From: an uncultured Bacilli bacterium | Lineage (GTDB): Bacteria; Bacillota_I; Bacilli_A; RF39; UBA660 | Assembly: GCA_947628535.1 (NCBI GenBank) | Contig: CANRAF010000006.1 | Coordinates: 1 to 56,396, forward strand | Reading direction: 5' to 3' | Length of the DNA stretch: 56,396 nt | Shown: piece by piece, positions 44,108 through 51,647 of the stretch | How positions within the stretch are numbered: the stretch's first letter is position 1 | Layout: every line of letters begins with the position of its first letter | Notes under the pieces: model-generated | Databases searched by the model: none | Told to the model about the DNA's origin: nothing | What the model saw: the letters and a program-made list of their open reading frames with translations, nothing else | Position numbers and translations under genes: made by a program

Positions 44108-44136
44108 TATTATGGAATTTAAGATGGTTTTTATAC
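44108..44136 (-). promoter_or_regulatory. Sigma-G-type promoter of spoVAC-D-E
   Basis: On the minus strand GTATA (44136-44132), 17 bases and CATAATA (44114-44108) fit GHATR...CATWMTA and have the same spacing as the SASP promoter. The -10 lies 16 bases before the spoVAC start, allowing a short leader with AGGAGG. Confidence 0.65.
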
Positions 44137-44163
44137 AAAAAAACAAGACTACATAAGTCTTGT
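44137..44163 (-). terminator. Terminator of spoIIAA-sigF
   Basis: On the minus strand ACAAGACT, a 5-base loop and AGTCTTGT are followed by TTTTTTT. It overlaps the sigF stop, separating sigF from spoVA transcription. Confidence 0.85.
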
Positions 44164-44799
44164 TCTAAGTCTTGTAAGAATTTGTTTTTCTTCTCTAGAT
44201 ACTTTAACCTGATTAACACCTAAACTTTTAGACACTTCACTTTGAGTTAAGCCTTCACCATACCTTTTATTTATTAAATCCTTTTCATAATCACTTAAAC
44301 TTTCAAGTGCAATTTTTAAATCAAGAAGTTCTTCACGATAACTTTTCTCAGTATATCCAATACTATCATACATTTTCTGCTCTTCTTCATTTTCACTATC
44401 CAAACTTGCTACCAAACTACTAGCAATTTTAGCATCTTCAATATTTTTAACATCCATTTCTAAAAACAAAGCAATATCATCATCTGATGGAACATATCCA
44501 AGTTTTTGAGTCAAATAATCTTTTGCTCTTTCTATAGATGTATTTAATTTAATAAGATCCTTGCTTACTTTTAATACATTTGATTTTCTAATATATTCTA
44601 AAACCTTACCTTTTACATAGAAATATGCAAATGAAGAAAACTTAGTATTTTTATCAGATTTATAGTTATCATAAGCATCCATAAGTCCTATCATTCCAAC
44701 TTGATATAAATCATCTTTATCAAAATAATAAGTATATTTATTAATAATTGAATAAACTATATTTTCATTTTCTAACAAAACCTCTTCTCTATCTTTCAT
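44149..44799 (-). CDS. sigF: RNA polymerase sporulation sigma factor SigF
   Basis: This 216-residue sigma-70-family factor is the forespore-specific first sigma. Region 2.1-2.4: NENIVYSIINKYTYYF, DDLYQVGMIGLMDAYDNY, FSSFAYFYVKGKVLEYIRK. Region 3: LGYVPSDDDIALFLEM. Region 4: YEKDLINKRYGEGLTQSEVSKSLGVNQVKVSREEKQIL, with the helix-turn-helix near the end. The LGVNQVKVSR helix closely follows SigF/SigG. It is about 40 residues shorter than Bacillus SigF (255), mainly at the N-terminus before region 2. It starts in an ATGA overlap with spoIIAA and has no good ribosome site of its own. No spoIIAB lies between, so the usual anti-sigma control is not encoded here. Confidence 0.85.
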   Translation of the reverse strand: MKDREEVLLENENIVYSIINKYTYYFDKDDLYQVGMIGLMDAYDNYKSDKNTKFSSFAYFYVKGKVLEYIRKSNVLKVSKDLIKLNTSIERAKDYLTQKLGYVPSDDDIALFLEMDVKNIEDAKIASSLVASLDSENEEEQKMYDSIGYTEKSYREELLDLKIALESLSDYEKDLINKRYGEGLTQSEVSKSLGVNQVKVSREEKQILTRLRTRLM

Positions 44800-45131
44800 A
44801 TATTAACTATCTCATAAGCTGTTATTTCTTCATTTACTTGATATAAATGTTCTGTTAAAAAATGATTTTCTGAAAATAGTTTATCTATACCACATATTAT
44901 TAATTTTCCCCTATTATTAACTACTTCTTTATAACTACTTTTAATAGCCTCCAGGCCATACCTATCGATAAAACTTAATTTTTTTAAGTTTAGTAAAACA
45001 TATCTTATCCCATTATTTTTGATAACCATATCTAAGTCTTTTTTTAATAGATTATAAGTATCTCCATTAAGAATTCCTTTAAGTCTTACAATAAGTATTC
45101 CTTGTTTAAATTCCATGTCTATGTCTAACAT
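44796..45131 (-). CDS. spoIIAA: Anti-sigma F factor antagonist SpoIIAA, lacking the phospho-serine
   Basis: This 111-residue STAS protein begins MLDIDMEFKQGILIVRLKG and contains VLLNLKKLSFIDRYGLEAI. In Bacillus the same stretch is LSFMDSSGLG, with Ser58 the site phosphorylated by SpoIIAB. Here position 58 is Tyr and 57 is Arg, so the normal phospho-switch cannot work. The ATG at 45131 (AAGGAG 8 bases upstream) gives the family-like length of 111; an upstream in-frame start adds 11 poorly conserved residues. A possible sigma-H-like promoter is at 45187-45212. Next gene is sigF, overlapping by 4 bases; spoIIAB, normally between, is absent. Confidence 0.85.
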   Translation of the reverse strand: MLDIDMEFKQGILIVRLKGILNGDTYNLLKKDLDMVIKNNGIRYVLLNLKKLSFIDRYGLEAIKSSYKEVVNNRGKLIICGIDKLFSENHFLTEHLYQVNEEITAYEIVNI

Positions 45132-45186
45132 ATTATCTGCTCCTTCTTTTAAATTACTATACATTTTGTATAAGTATTAAAAAATA

Positions 45187-45212
45187 TATCAGTTAAAGTA
45201 GGAGTTTCCTGT
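45187..45212 (-). promoter_or_regulatory. Possible sigma-H-like promoter of spoIIAA
   Basis: On the minus strand ACAGGAAAC (45212-45204; sigma-H -35 RNAGGAWWW with one mismatch) and ACTGATA (45193-45187; loosely RNNGAAT) are 10 bases apart, slightly short of the usual 11-12. It sits 56 bases before the spoIIAA start. It is a weak match, offered because spoIIA is sigma-H-dependent in Bacillus. Confidence 0.3.
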
Positions 45213-45273
45213 CGACTTTTAGATAAAAGTGCAATATATTATTAGACAAAAAACAATTAAAATTTTTATTCAT

Positions 45274-45328
45274 AAAAAAACCTCCTCATATATACAATTA
45301 GCAAAAATTGTAAAATGACCTAGGTTTT
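45274..45328 (-). terminator. Long terminator of the ruvA operon
   Basis: On the minus strand the outer helix AAAACCT/AGGTTTT, with inner TCAT/ATGA and CAATT/AATTG helices, ends in a T run. It follows the rRNA methyltransferase gene by a few bases. The GGAGG in its 3' arm looks like a ribosome site but is part of the stem. Confidence 0.75.
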
Positions 45329-45331
45329 ATT

Positions 45332-46060
45332 TTATTTTTTAGTTATTTCATATAAAATTATGCTGGTAGCAACTGCAACATTAAGACTTTCAACATTAAC
45401 TGTTTTTATATAAATGTTTTCTTTTACAAGTTTCTTAATATTTTCTCTTATACCATTCCCTTCATTTCCTATTACAATACATATACTTTCTTCTTTAACT
45501 GATGAAGCATCAATTCCACTTGCTACATCAGTTCCATAAATAGGAATATTTAATTTCTTTAAGTTATTAATAGCTTCTTCTAAGTCTTCTATTACGATAT
45601 TAATCTTAAAAATAGCTCCCTCTGTTGCTCTTATTACTTTGTCATTATATATATCACAGCAATCTAAAGAAAGAATTATAGTATCGATTCCAAAAGCTAC
45701 ACTACTTCTTATTATAGTTCCAAGATTTCCTGGATCACTTACTCTATCGAGCATTAAATACTTCTTGCCAGTATACTCCAAACTATTCTTTTTTTCACAT
45801 ACCCCAATAACTTTAGAAGTTTTAACTCCTTTTATCTTTTTCATTACCTTTTCTGTAACATAAAAAATTGGAATATCTATATTAAATGATAAAGCCTCTC
45901 CCTCTAAAAGAAAAACCTCAATTAATCTTCCCTCAAGATAAGCTTCTTTTACTAAGTTTTCTGTTTCAATTATAAATTTATTTTCAATATCACGATATTT
46001 CTTATCTTTTAATTTAATTAAATCTTTTATCTTTTTGTTATCAGTACTAGTTATTAACAT
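45332..46060 (-). CDS. TrmH/SpoU-family RNA 2'-O-methyltransferase (YsgA-like)
   Basis: This 242-residue SPOUT methyltransferase has an N-terminal substrate-binding domain (to ~95; FIIETENLVKEAYL). The knotted catalytic domain has MLDRVSDPGNLGTIIRSSVAFGI (~98-120), VIGNEGNGIRENI and a final VESLNVAVATSIILYE. It methylates ribose in rRNA or tRNA; the exact target is not readable. It follows the metallopeptidase gene by 8 bases and ends the ruvA transcript. Confidence 0.9.
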   Translation of the reverse strand: MLITSTDNKKIKDLIKLKDKKYRDIENKFIIETENLVKEAYLEGRLIEVFLLEGEALSFNIDIPIFYVTEKVMKKIKGVKTSKVIGVCEKKNSLEYTGKKYLMLDRVSDPGNLGTIIRSSVAFGIDTIILSLDCCDIYNDKVIRATEGAIFKINIVIEDLEEAINNLKKLNIPIYGTDVASGIDASSVKEESICIVIGNEGNGIRENIKKLVKENIYIKTVNVESLNVAVATSIILYEITKK

Positions 46061-46068
46061 TTTATCAC

Positions 46069-46707
46069 CTATACATTTTTCATTTCTTTTCTCAAAGTTT
46101 TATAATTTGGAACATAATATTCTACTAAATTCCAAAATTCTCTTGAATGATTTAAATATTTTAAATGACATAGTTCATGATATATAACATACTCTAAATA
46201 TTTTGGATCCATTTTTATAAGTTCCAAATTTAAAGTAATTGTCTTATTTGTTATATTACAAACTCCCCATTTACCTGTCATTTTTCTAATTTTAAGATCG
46301 GGTTTTTTTCTAGAATGTTTAAAATTTAAGAAACAATTTTCATAAACTTCTGTAAAAACATCAAGAGCTTTTTTTCTATACCAATTATAAATATTTACAT
46401 TTTTCCCTATGAATGCTTTTGTACTTCCTAAAATAATTTTTTTCTCATTAGTATAACAAATATCATAAAGTTTTCCTAAATATTCAAATTTTCCCTCTTT
46501 TTTAGTTTTTATTTTTTCTTTTTCGCTAATTACTTTAGCAATATAATCTATATTTGCTTCAATAAAATTTTTAATTCTTTGTTTACTTATATTTTTAGGA
46601 GCCGTTATTACTATTTTCAAATCATCTTTTATTCGAAGATACATGTTTTTATTATCTTTATAGATTATTTCTACAAAGTAGTTTTTATTATTTATTTCTA
46701 TAGTCAT
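46069..46707 (-). CDS. YgjP-like (DUF45) zinc metallopeptidase
   Basis: This 212-residue protein has a C-terminal zinc-peptidase motif: YHELCHLKYLNHSREFW (~176-192), where HExxH is HELCH and the third ligand is His in NHS. MTGKWGVCNITNKTITLN is the family strand that lines the cleft. In E. coli YgjP is linked to UMP-related or nucleotide metabolism, but the function is not settled. It lies 3 bases after ruvB, so it is in the same transcript. Confidence 0.88.
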   Translation of the reverse strand: MTIEINNKNYFVEIIYKDNKNMYLRIKDDLKIVITAPKNISKQRIKNFIEANIDYIAKVISEKEKIKTKKEGKFEYLGKLYDICYTNEKKIILGSTKAFIGKNVNIYNWYRKKALDVFTEVYENCFLNFKHSRKKPDLKIRKMTGKWGVCNITNKTITLNLELIKMDPKYLEYVIYHELCHLKYLNHSREFWNLVEYYVPNYKTLRKEMKNV

Positions 46708-46710
46708 TTA

Positions 46711-47688
46711 TCAGTTCATAGCCTTTTGATGATTCTTTTCAAAATATTCATAAGCTTTCTGAGTAGCAATACGACCTCGAGAGGTTCTTTTAAGCATACC
46801 TATTTGAATTAGATATGGTTCATACATATCTTCAATTGTTGATACTTCTTCTCCAACAGCAGTTGCTAATGTATCTATTCCAACAGGACCCCCATTAAAT
46901 TTCTCAATTATAGTAAGAATTAATTCTTTATCAGTTTCATCTAAACCTATTCTATCTATTTTTAATCTATCTAAAGCCTTTTTAGTAACCTCTAAATCAA
47001 TTACACTTTTTCCTTCTACTAAAGCAAAATCTCTAACTCTTCTGAAATATTTATTAGCAATACGTGGAGTTCCCCTACTTCTAAAAGCAAGTTCTTTGGC
47101 CGCATCATCATCTATTTCAGTTTCTAAAACACTACTTGTTCTTTTAATAATCTGAGTAAGTTCATCTTCTGTATAATACTGAAGTTTATTTACAATTCCA
47201 AATCTATCTCTTAATGGAGAAGTTAAATCACCTGCTTTAGTAGTTGCCCCTACTAAAGTAAATGGTGGAAGATCTATCTTAATATTTCTTGTAGACCCCT
47301 CACTTCCAATTATAATGTCTAAGGAAAAATCTTCCATAGCAGGATAAAGTATTTCTTCAATAAATCTTGGCATACGATGTATTTCATCTATAAATAATAC
47401 ATCTCCTGGTTCAAGACTTGATAAAACAGCAGCGAGATCCCCACTTTTTTCAATAGATGGTCCACTTGCAGTCTTAATATTTACTCCAAGTTCATTAGCA
47501 ATAATATACGCCATTGTTGTTTTTCCAAGTCCTGGAGGGCCATATAAAAGAACATGATCTAAACTCTCTCCCCTCATTTTAGCAGCCTCAATAAATACTT
47601 TCATATTTTCCTTAACTTCAGTTTGTCCAATATATTCATCAATAAGTGCTGGTCTTATAGACATTTCATATTTTTCTTCATTCTCCAT
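46711..47688 (-). CDS. ruvB: Holliday junction branch-migration helicase RuvB
   Basis: This 325-residue AAA+ motor drives branch migration with RuvA. It begins [13 protein letters not shown], with Walker [20 protein letters not shown] (~47-65), Walker [12 protein letters not shown], sensor [19 protein letters not shown], and the C-terminal winged helix with [21 protein letters not shown]. It shares its first base with the tdk stop. Organisation ruvA-tdk-ruvB is unusual, because thymidine kinase is inserted between the two partners. Confidence 0.97.
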   Translation of the reverse strand: MENEEKYEMSIRPALIDEYIGQTEVKENMKVFIEAAKMRGESLDHVLLYGPPGLGKTTMAYIIANELGVNIKTASGPSIEKSGDLAAVLSSLEPGDVLFIDEIHRMPRFIEEILYPAMEDFSLDIIIGSEGSTRNIKIDLPPFTLVGATTKAGDLTSPLRDRFGIVNKLQYYTEDELTQIIKRTSSVLETEIDDDAAKELAFRSRGTPRIANKYFRRVRDFALVEGKSVIDLEVTKKALDRLKIDRIGLDETDKELILTIIEKFNGGPVGIDTLATAVGEEVSTIEDMYEPYLIQIGMLKRTSRGRIATQKAYEYFEKNHQKAMN

Positions 47689-48302
47689 TATATACCTCCC
47701 TTTAATTTTTTATTTATACTTTCTAAATTCATTTTATTTACTTTACTAAGGTAACACTTTCCGCAAAGTGGGACATAACTCACATTAGAAGTACCATCAA
47801 TTACTATCTCTTCTCCTTCTTTTACAAAAACATTACCTACTTTTCTTCCAACATATCTTGCAATTTGTCCACAACCACAAAGAGTTGTAAGCTCTTCTAA
47901 AACATCTGCTATTTCTAAAAGTCTTTTACTTCCTGCAAAACTTTCCATTTTAAAATTAGTTCTAAGACCATAACAAATGACTGGAATATCACATGTTTTA
48001 GAAATCACAAATAAATCATTTACTTGATTTGTAGATAAAAACTGCGCTTCATCCACTAAAATACACGATATATCTTTAAGTTTACCATCTAGTTTTTCTA
48101 AAATAGAGTCAGAATATAAAAGACTGATATCAACTTTCTTAGTCTTTCCAATTCTTGAAGATACATCTTTAGATTTTGTATCAATACTTGGTTTCAATAT
48201 TAAAACTTTATAACCATTTTCTTCATAATTATAAGCTGTTCTTATTAAATCCGTACTTTTTCCTGAATTCATACTGGCATACTTAAAATGCATTTTTGCC
48301 AT
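47688..48302 (-). CDS. tdk: Thymidine kinase
   Basis: This 204-residue type II thymidine kinase salvages thymidine to dTMP. The P-loop is ASMNSGKST (~9-17), with DEAQFL for the catalytic Glu, and a zinc site CGCGQIA...CGKCY (~141-181). GGAGTGGTATT precedes the ATG. It sits between ruvA (11 bases upstream) and ruvB, behind the LexA box of ruvA, so DNA-damage induction of dTMP supply is likely. Confidence 0.95.
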   Translation of the reverse strand: MAKMHFKYASMNSGKSTDLIRTAYNYEENGYKVLILKPSIDTKSKDVSSRIGKTKKVDISLLYSDSILEKLDGKLKDISCILVDEAQFLSTNQVNDLFVISKTCDIPVICYGLRTNFKMESFAGSKRLLEIADVLEELTTLCGCGQIARYVGRKVGNVFVKEGEEIVIDGTSNVSYVPLCGKCYLSKVNKMNLESINKKLKGGI

Positions 48303-48313
48303 AATACCACTCC

Positions 48314-48865
48314 TTATTTAAGTAATAATTTAAGAGCTTCTTTTACTTGGTCTTCTACCTTTAACTCACTATTTATTTTAGCAATTATACCTTTAAATTC
48401 CTTTTCTTTGTATCCAAGTCCTTTTAAAACCTCAATCAATTCTTCTTTAGAATCAAGTGTATCATTATCAACTTTAGAAAGTTTTCCCTTTAAATCAAGA
48501 ATAATTTGTTTAGCTAATTTTTCTCCTATTTTAGGAAACTTTTTTAAATATAAAATATTTTCTCTTTCAACAGCATCTACAATACCATTAATAGAACCTG
48601 TTGCAAACATTGGAAGAGCCATTTTTGGGCCAAGTCCTTTAACGTTTATTAATTTTAAAAATAATTCTTTTTCATCTTCATATTTGAAACCATATAAAGT
48701 ATGTTCATCTTCTCTTATATGCTCATAAACAAAAACAACTGCTTCTTTTCCCTCTTCAAATGAATAAGGGTTAGATACATTTATTTCGTATCCTATTCCA
48801 TTTGTCTCTAATATAATTTGATTTGAATTTTGTCCTGTAACTTTTCCTTTTATATAGGCATACAT
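48314..48865 (-). CDS. ruvA: Holliday junction-binding protein RuvA
   Basis: This 183-residue tetrameric junction-recognition protein has an N-terminal OB fold (MYAYIKGKVTGQNSNQIILETNGIGYEI). Two helix-hairpin-helix motifs (NVKGLGPKMAL and FPKIGEKLAKQIILDLKGKL, ~70-130) follow, then a C-terminal RuvB-binding domain (EVLKGLGYKEKEF). The ATG at 48865 gives the standard N-terminus and has AGGATG upstream; an in-frame ATG 33 bases earlier is in the leader. The promoter contains a LexA palindrome. Confidence 0.97.
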   Translation of the reverse strand: MYAYIKGKVTGQNSNQIILETNGIGYEINVSNPYSFEEGKEAVVFVYEHIREDEHTLYGFKYEDEKELFLKLINVKGLGPKMALPMFATGSINGIVDAVERENILYLKKFPKIGEKLAKQIILDLKGKLSKVDNDTLDSKEELIEVLKGLGYKEKEFKGIIAKINSELKVEDQVKEALKLLLK

Positions 48866-48884
48866 TCTATCACATCCTAAAACT

Positions 48885-48912
48885 ATTATATCATACAAAC
48901 ATGTGTTTGCAA
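48885..48912 (-). promoter_or_regulatory. ruvA promoter with LexA (SOS) box
   Basis: On the minus strand TTGCAA (48912-48907), 16 bases and TATAAT (48890-48885). The perfect palindrome CAAACATGTGTTTG (48896-48909) lies in the spacer and overlaps the -35, an ideal place to block polymerase. It differs from the recA box in one central base. Confidence 0.85.
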
Positions 48913-49088
48913 TAATAATTATAAAAAAAGAAATAATTTAACATATTTTATATTTAAAATTATAAAACATGGAAAGTCACCAATGTTCACATACTCATAC
49001 ATATATTAAAAACACTAGAAAACATAAATTAACTAAGCAATGAAAAACACAAAGCATTAAAACAAACATTCAAGTAATAAAAAATGTT

Positions 49089-49116
49089 ACGTTTTCTAAA
49101 CTTTTCTCATACATTA
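49089..49116 (+). promoter_or_regulatory. Mother-cell (sigma-K/E-like) promoter of yqfQ-like gene
   Basis: AC (49089-49090), 17 bases and CATACATTA (49108-49116) fit the sigma-K pattern AC-N16/17-CATANNNTA. The -10 also fits the sigma-E pattern. The start codon is 17 bases on. These motifs carry little information, so the call leans on the spore-type gene that follows. Confidence 0.5.
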
Positions 49117-49132
49117 TATTAGGAGGTTTACT

Positions 49133-49567
49133 ATGAATAATAACTATTATAACTTTAATCCAAACCCATCTTTCATGCGTGGGCCTATAGCTCCACCAAC
49201 TCCAGTTGCTCCTACTATGGCAAGAGCTGCTGCTCCACTTCCTAGAATTAGTTCATTATTCTCTGGCGCAAGAGGTGCTGGGGCTGCTGCCGGTGCTGCA
49301 GGAGCTTCTAGAATAACTTTCTCTGGAATACTAAACGGTGCGAGTAAAACCCTTGGTGTAATTAATCAGGCAATTCCTGTTTTTTATCAAATAAAACCAG
49401 TATGGAATAATGCTAAAACAATGTTTAGAGTTGTAAAAGAGATAAATGGAAAAGATAACTCTACTACTAATAACGTAAATAATACTACTTCTAACACCAA
49501 TAATACTGAAACTATGCAAACACAAAAAAAAGAAGCATCTCCTAATGCTCCTACATTTTTTGCCTAA
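49133..49567 (+). CDS. YqfQ/VrrA-like spore-associated protein
   Basis: This 144-residue protein has a Pro/Ala-rich head (PTPVAPTMARAAAP), then Gly/Ala repeats (ARGAGAAAGAAGA), a helical core ILNGASKTLGVINQAIPVFYQIKPVWNNAKTMFRVVKEI (given as overlapping blocks), and an Asn/Thr-rich tail. This order is that of the YqfQ (VrrA) family of Bacillus, found in spore outer layers. AGGAGG is placed 7 bases before the ATG. Its last 17 bases overlap the tkt gene tail-to-tail. Confidence 0.7.
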   Translation: MNNNYYNFNPNPSFMRGPIAPPTPVAPTMARAAAPLPRISSLFSGARGAGAAAGAAGASRITFSGILNGASKTLGVINQAIPVFYQIKPVWNNAKTMFRVVKEINGKDNSTTNNVNNTTSNTNNTETMQTQKKEASPNAPTFFA

Positions 49568-51560
49568 TTTTTAAAGAAATTTCTTTTGTAAATGTTTCAC
49601 TGTTATAAGATAATCTATCAATTATGGAATACTTATTACCGCTTTTCATAAATTGATTTACACCAAATACTAAATCATCACTTGATAAATACTTATAATA
49701 ATTTATACAACTCGAAAGCTCTATTACTACCTTTAACACATCTTTAGGTAGTATTTTTTCTTGTTTATCTTTACTTAATTTAGAAAATTGCTCTAAAGAT
49801 ACCATACTTACAACTCTTGAATTTATCATATGTTTTTCTAACTCTTCACTAACCTTTAAAGCAAGTCCCATTTCATAACCACTTGCAATAAGACATACTT
49901 CTTCATTTTCCTTTTTTGAAATAACATATCCACCATTTTCAATTTCTGTTATATCAGTACTTTCTAAACTTGGTAAATTTTCTTTACTTGCAACTATTAC
50001 ACAAGGATGATCACTTTTAAGAGCATACATATAGGCCCCTAAAAATTCATTTTTATCACAAGGACGAAATACTGAAACATTAGGAATACTTCTAAGCATA
50101 TCAATTTGTTCAATAGGTTGATGAGTTGGTCCATCTTCCCCTACTAAAACACTATCATGAGTAAAAATGTAAATTGGATTAAGTTCCATTAAACTAGCCA
50201 TTCTAATACTTGGAATCATATAATTTGAAAATGATAAGAAACTTGAAGTAATTGCTCTTATTCCCATCAATTCAAGTCCATTACAAATAGCACTTGCACT
50301 TAACTCTCTAACACCACAATTAATATTTTTACCCAAGTAATTTTTCTTAGAAAAATACTTTTCATTTTCAAAAAATACTTTTGTAGAGCTCATTGTATCA
50401 GTACCAACACACATTATATCTTTATCACTAAGTTTATTTATAATTTGATTTGAAATTTCACGCCCTGATAAAGATTTTTCACTATCTAATTTAAAAGTTT
50501 CTTTTTTTAAATCTATTATTAAATCATTTTCTTTTAATTTATTAAAATCATCTACTAGCTTAGAATCTAATTTTTCTAATATTTTTTTTGATTGCCTTTC
50601 CCATTTATTAATAATTTCAGAATTTCTATTGTCAATAGTATCTTTCATATAATTATAAGCATCAGATAAAATTGTATATGAAACATCTCTTATATCAAGA
50701 GATTTTTTTATTTTCTTAATATCATCTTTTTCAAGAGGTTTACCATGAACTTTTGAAGTTCCCTCATATTTTGAATCTTTGCCTATAATTGTTTTTATTT
50801 TTATTATAGAAGGTTTATCAGTTGTATTTTTACATTTTTCTATTAGACTATCAAAAGTTTCAAAATCATAAGCATCTGAAAGCAAATGAGTATCCCATCC
50901 CATTGCTTTAAATTTTTCCAAAACATCTTCATCAAATACGCCTTTAGTAGAGCCATCTAAACTAATATCATTTGAATCATATAAAACTATTAGTTTTCCA
51001 AGTCCTAGAGAACCTGCTATTGAAGCAGCCTCTGATGAAATTCCCTCCATAAGATCTCCATCACTACAGAAAACATAAGTAAAGTGATCAATTAAACTAT
51101 TTTTTAGTACTTTAAATTTTTGATTTAAATAAGCTCCCCCAATTGCCATACCTACTGCAGATGCAAAACCTTGTCCAAGTGGGCCTGTTGTCATATCAAC
51201 ACCTGCAGTCGTATTAAGTTCAGGATGCCCTGGAGTTTTTGAACCATATTTTCTAAAGTCTTTTAAATCATCAACTGTTAAATCAAAACCGCTCATAAAT
51301 AATGTTGCATACAAAAGCGCTGAACCATGACCCGCAGACATTACAAATCTATCACGATTTATAAAGTTTGGATTTTTGTTGTCAAAGACTAAATGATTAT
51401 TATATAGTCTATAAAGAATTGGAGCTGCCCCGAGTACAATTCCTGGATGACCAGAGGAAGCAGACTCTATCATATCAATACCAAGGGCTTTTATATTATT
51501 AACTGCTTTCATATCTAAACTATAATCTGGTACTGTTTTTAATGTATCCATTAATGCCAT
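49551..51560 (-). CDS. tkt: Transketolase
   Basis: This 669-residue thiamine-diphosphate enzyme of the pentose phosphate pathway moves two-carbon ketol units. The ThDP motif is GDLMEGISSEAAS (~157) with ASIAGSLGLGKLIVLYDSN. GHPGIVLGAAPILY, SAGHGSALLYA and TTGPLGQG are near the start, and HDSVLVGEDGPTHQPIEQI marks the pyrimidine domain. No frame faults are seen. It overlaps the convergent yqfQ-like gene by 17 bases and may interfere with it when both are transcribed. AGTGATAATATG gives the start. Confidence 0.95.
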   Translation of the reverse strand: MALMDTLKTVPDYSLDMKAVNNIKALGIDMIESASSGHPGIVLGAAPILYRLYNNHLVFDNKNPNFINRDRFVMSAGHGSALLYATLFMSGFDLTVDDLKDFRKYGSKTPGHPELNTTAGVDMTTGPLGQGFASAVGMAIGGAYLNQKFKVLKNSLIDHFTYVFCSDGDLMEGISSEAASIAGSLGLGKLIVLYDSNDISLDGSTKGVFDEDVLEKFKAMGWDTHLLSDAYDFETFDSLIEKCKNTTDKPSIIKIKTIIGKDSKYEGTSKVHGKPLEKDDIKKIKKSLDIRDVSYTILSDAYNYMKDTIDNRNSEIINKWERQSKKILEKLDSKLVDDFNKLKENDLIIDLKKETFKLDSEKSLSGREISNQIINKLSDKDIMCVGTDTMSSTKVFFENEKYFSKKNYLGKNINCGVRELSASAICNGLELMGIRAITSSFLSFSNYMIPSIRMASLMELNPIYIFTHDSVLVGEDGPTHQPIEQIDMLRSIPNVSVFRPCDKNEFLGAYMYALKSDHPCVIVASKENLPSLESTDITEIENGGYVISKKENEEVCLIASGYEMGLALKVSEELEKHMINSRVVSMVSLEQFSKLSKDKQEKILPKDVLKVVIELSSCINYYKYLSSDDLVFGVNQFMKSGNKYSIIDRLSYNSETFTKEISLKIRQKM

Positions 51561-51603
51561 ATTATCACTCCTATCATAAACATTATAACAGATATTTACA
51601 CAA

Positions 51604-51636
51604 TAAAAAAGAAAAGATGTAAAATGTTTTACAAGC
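51604..51636 (-). terminator. Probable terminator after the sortase-membrane protein pair
   Basis: On the minus strand GTAAAA-CA-TTTTAC is followed by ATCTTTTCTTTTTT. The stem is short (6 bp), so confidence is moderate. Confidence 0.45.
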
Positions 51637-51647
51637 CTTTCTGTAAA

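Noticed and set aside
44796-44799. Possible frameshifted spoIIAB hidden between spoIIAA and sigF
   Set aside because: The two genes overlap by 4 bases and both match their families to the ends. No kinase sequence remains in any frame.
45193-45273. 26-codon frame with a very strong GAGGAGG ribosome site before spoIIAA
   Set aside because: The GAGGAGG is the 3' arm of the terminator at 45274-45328, and the peptide resembles nothing. It is therefore a terminator by-product.
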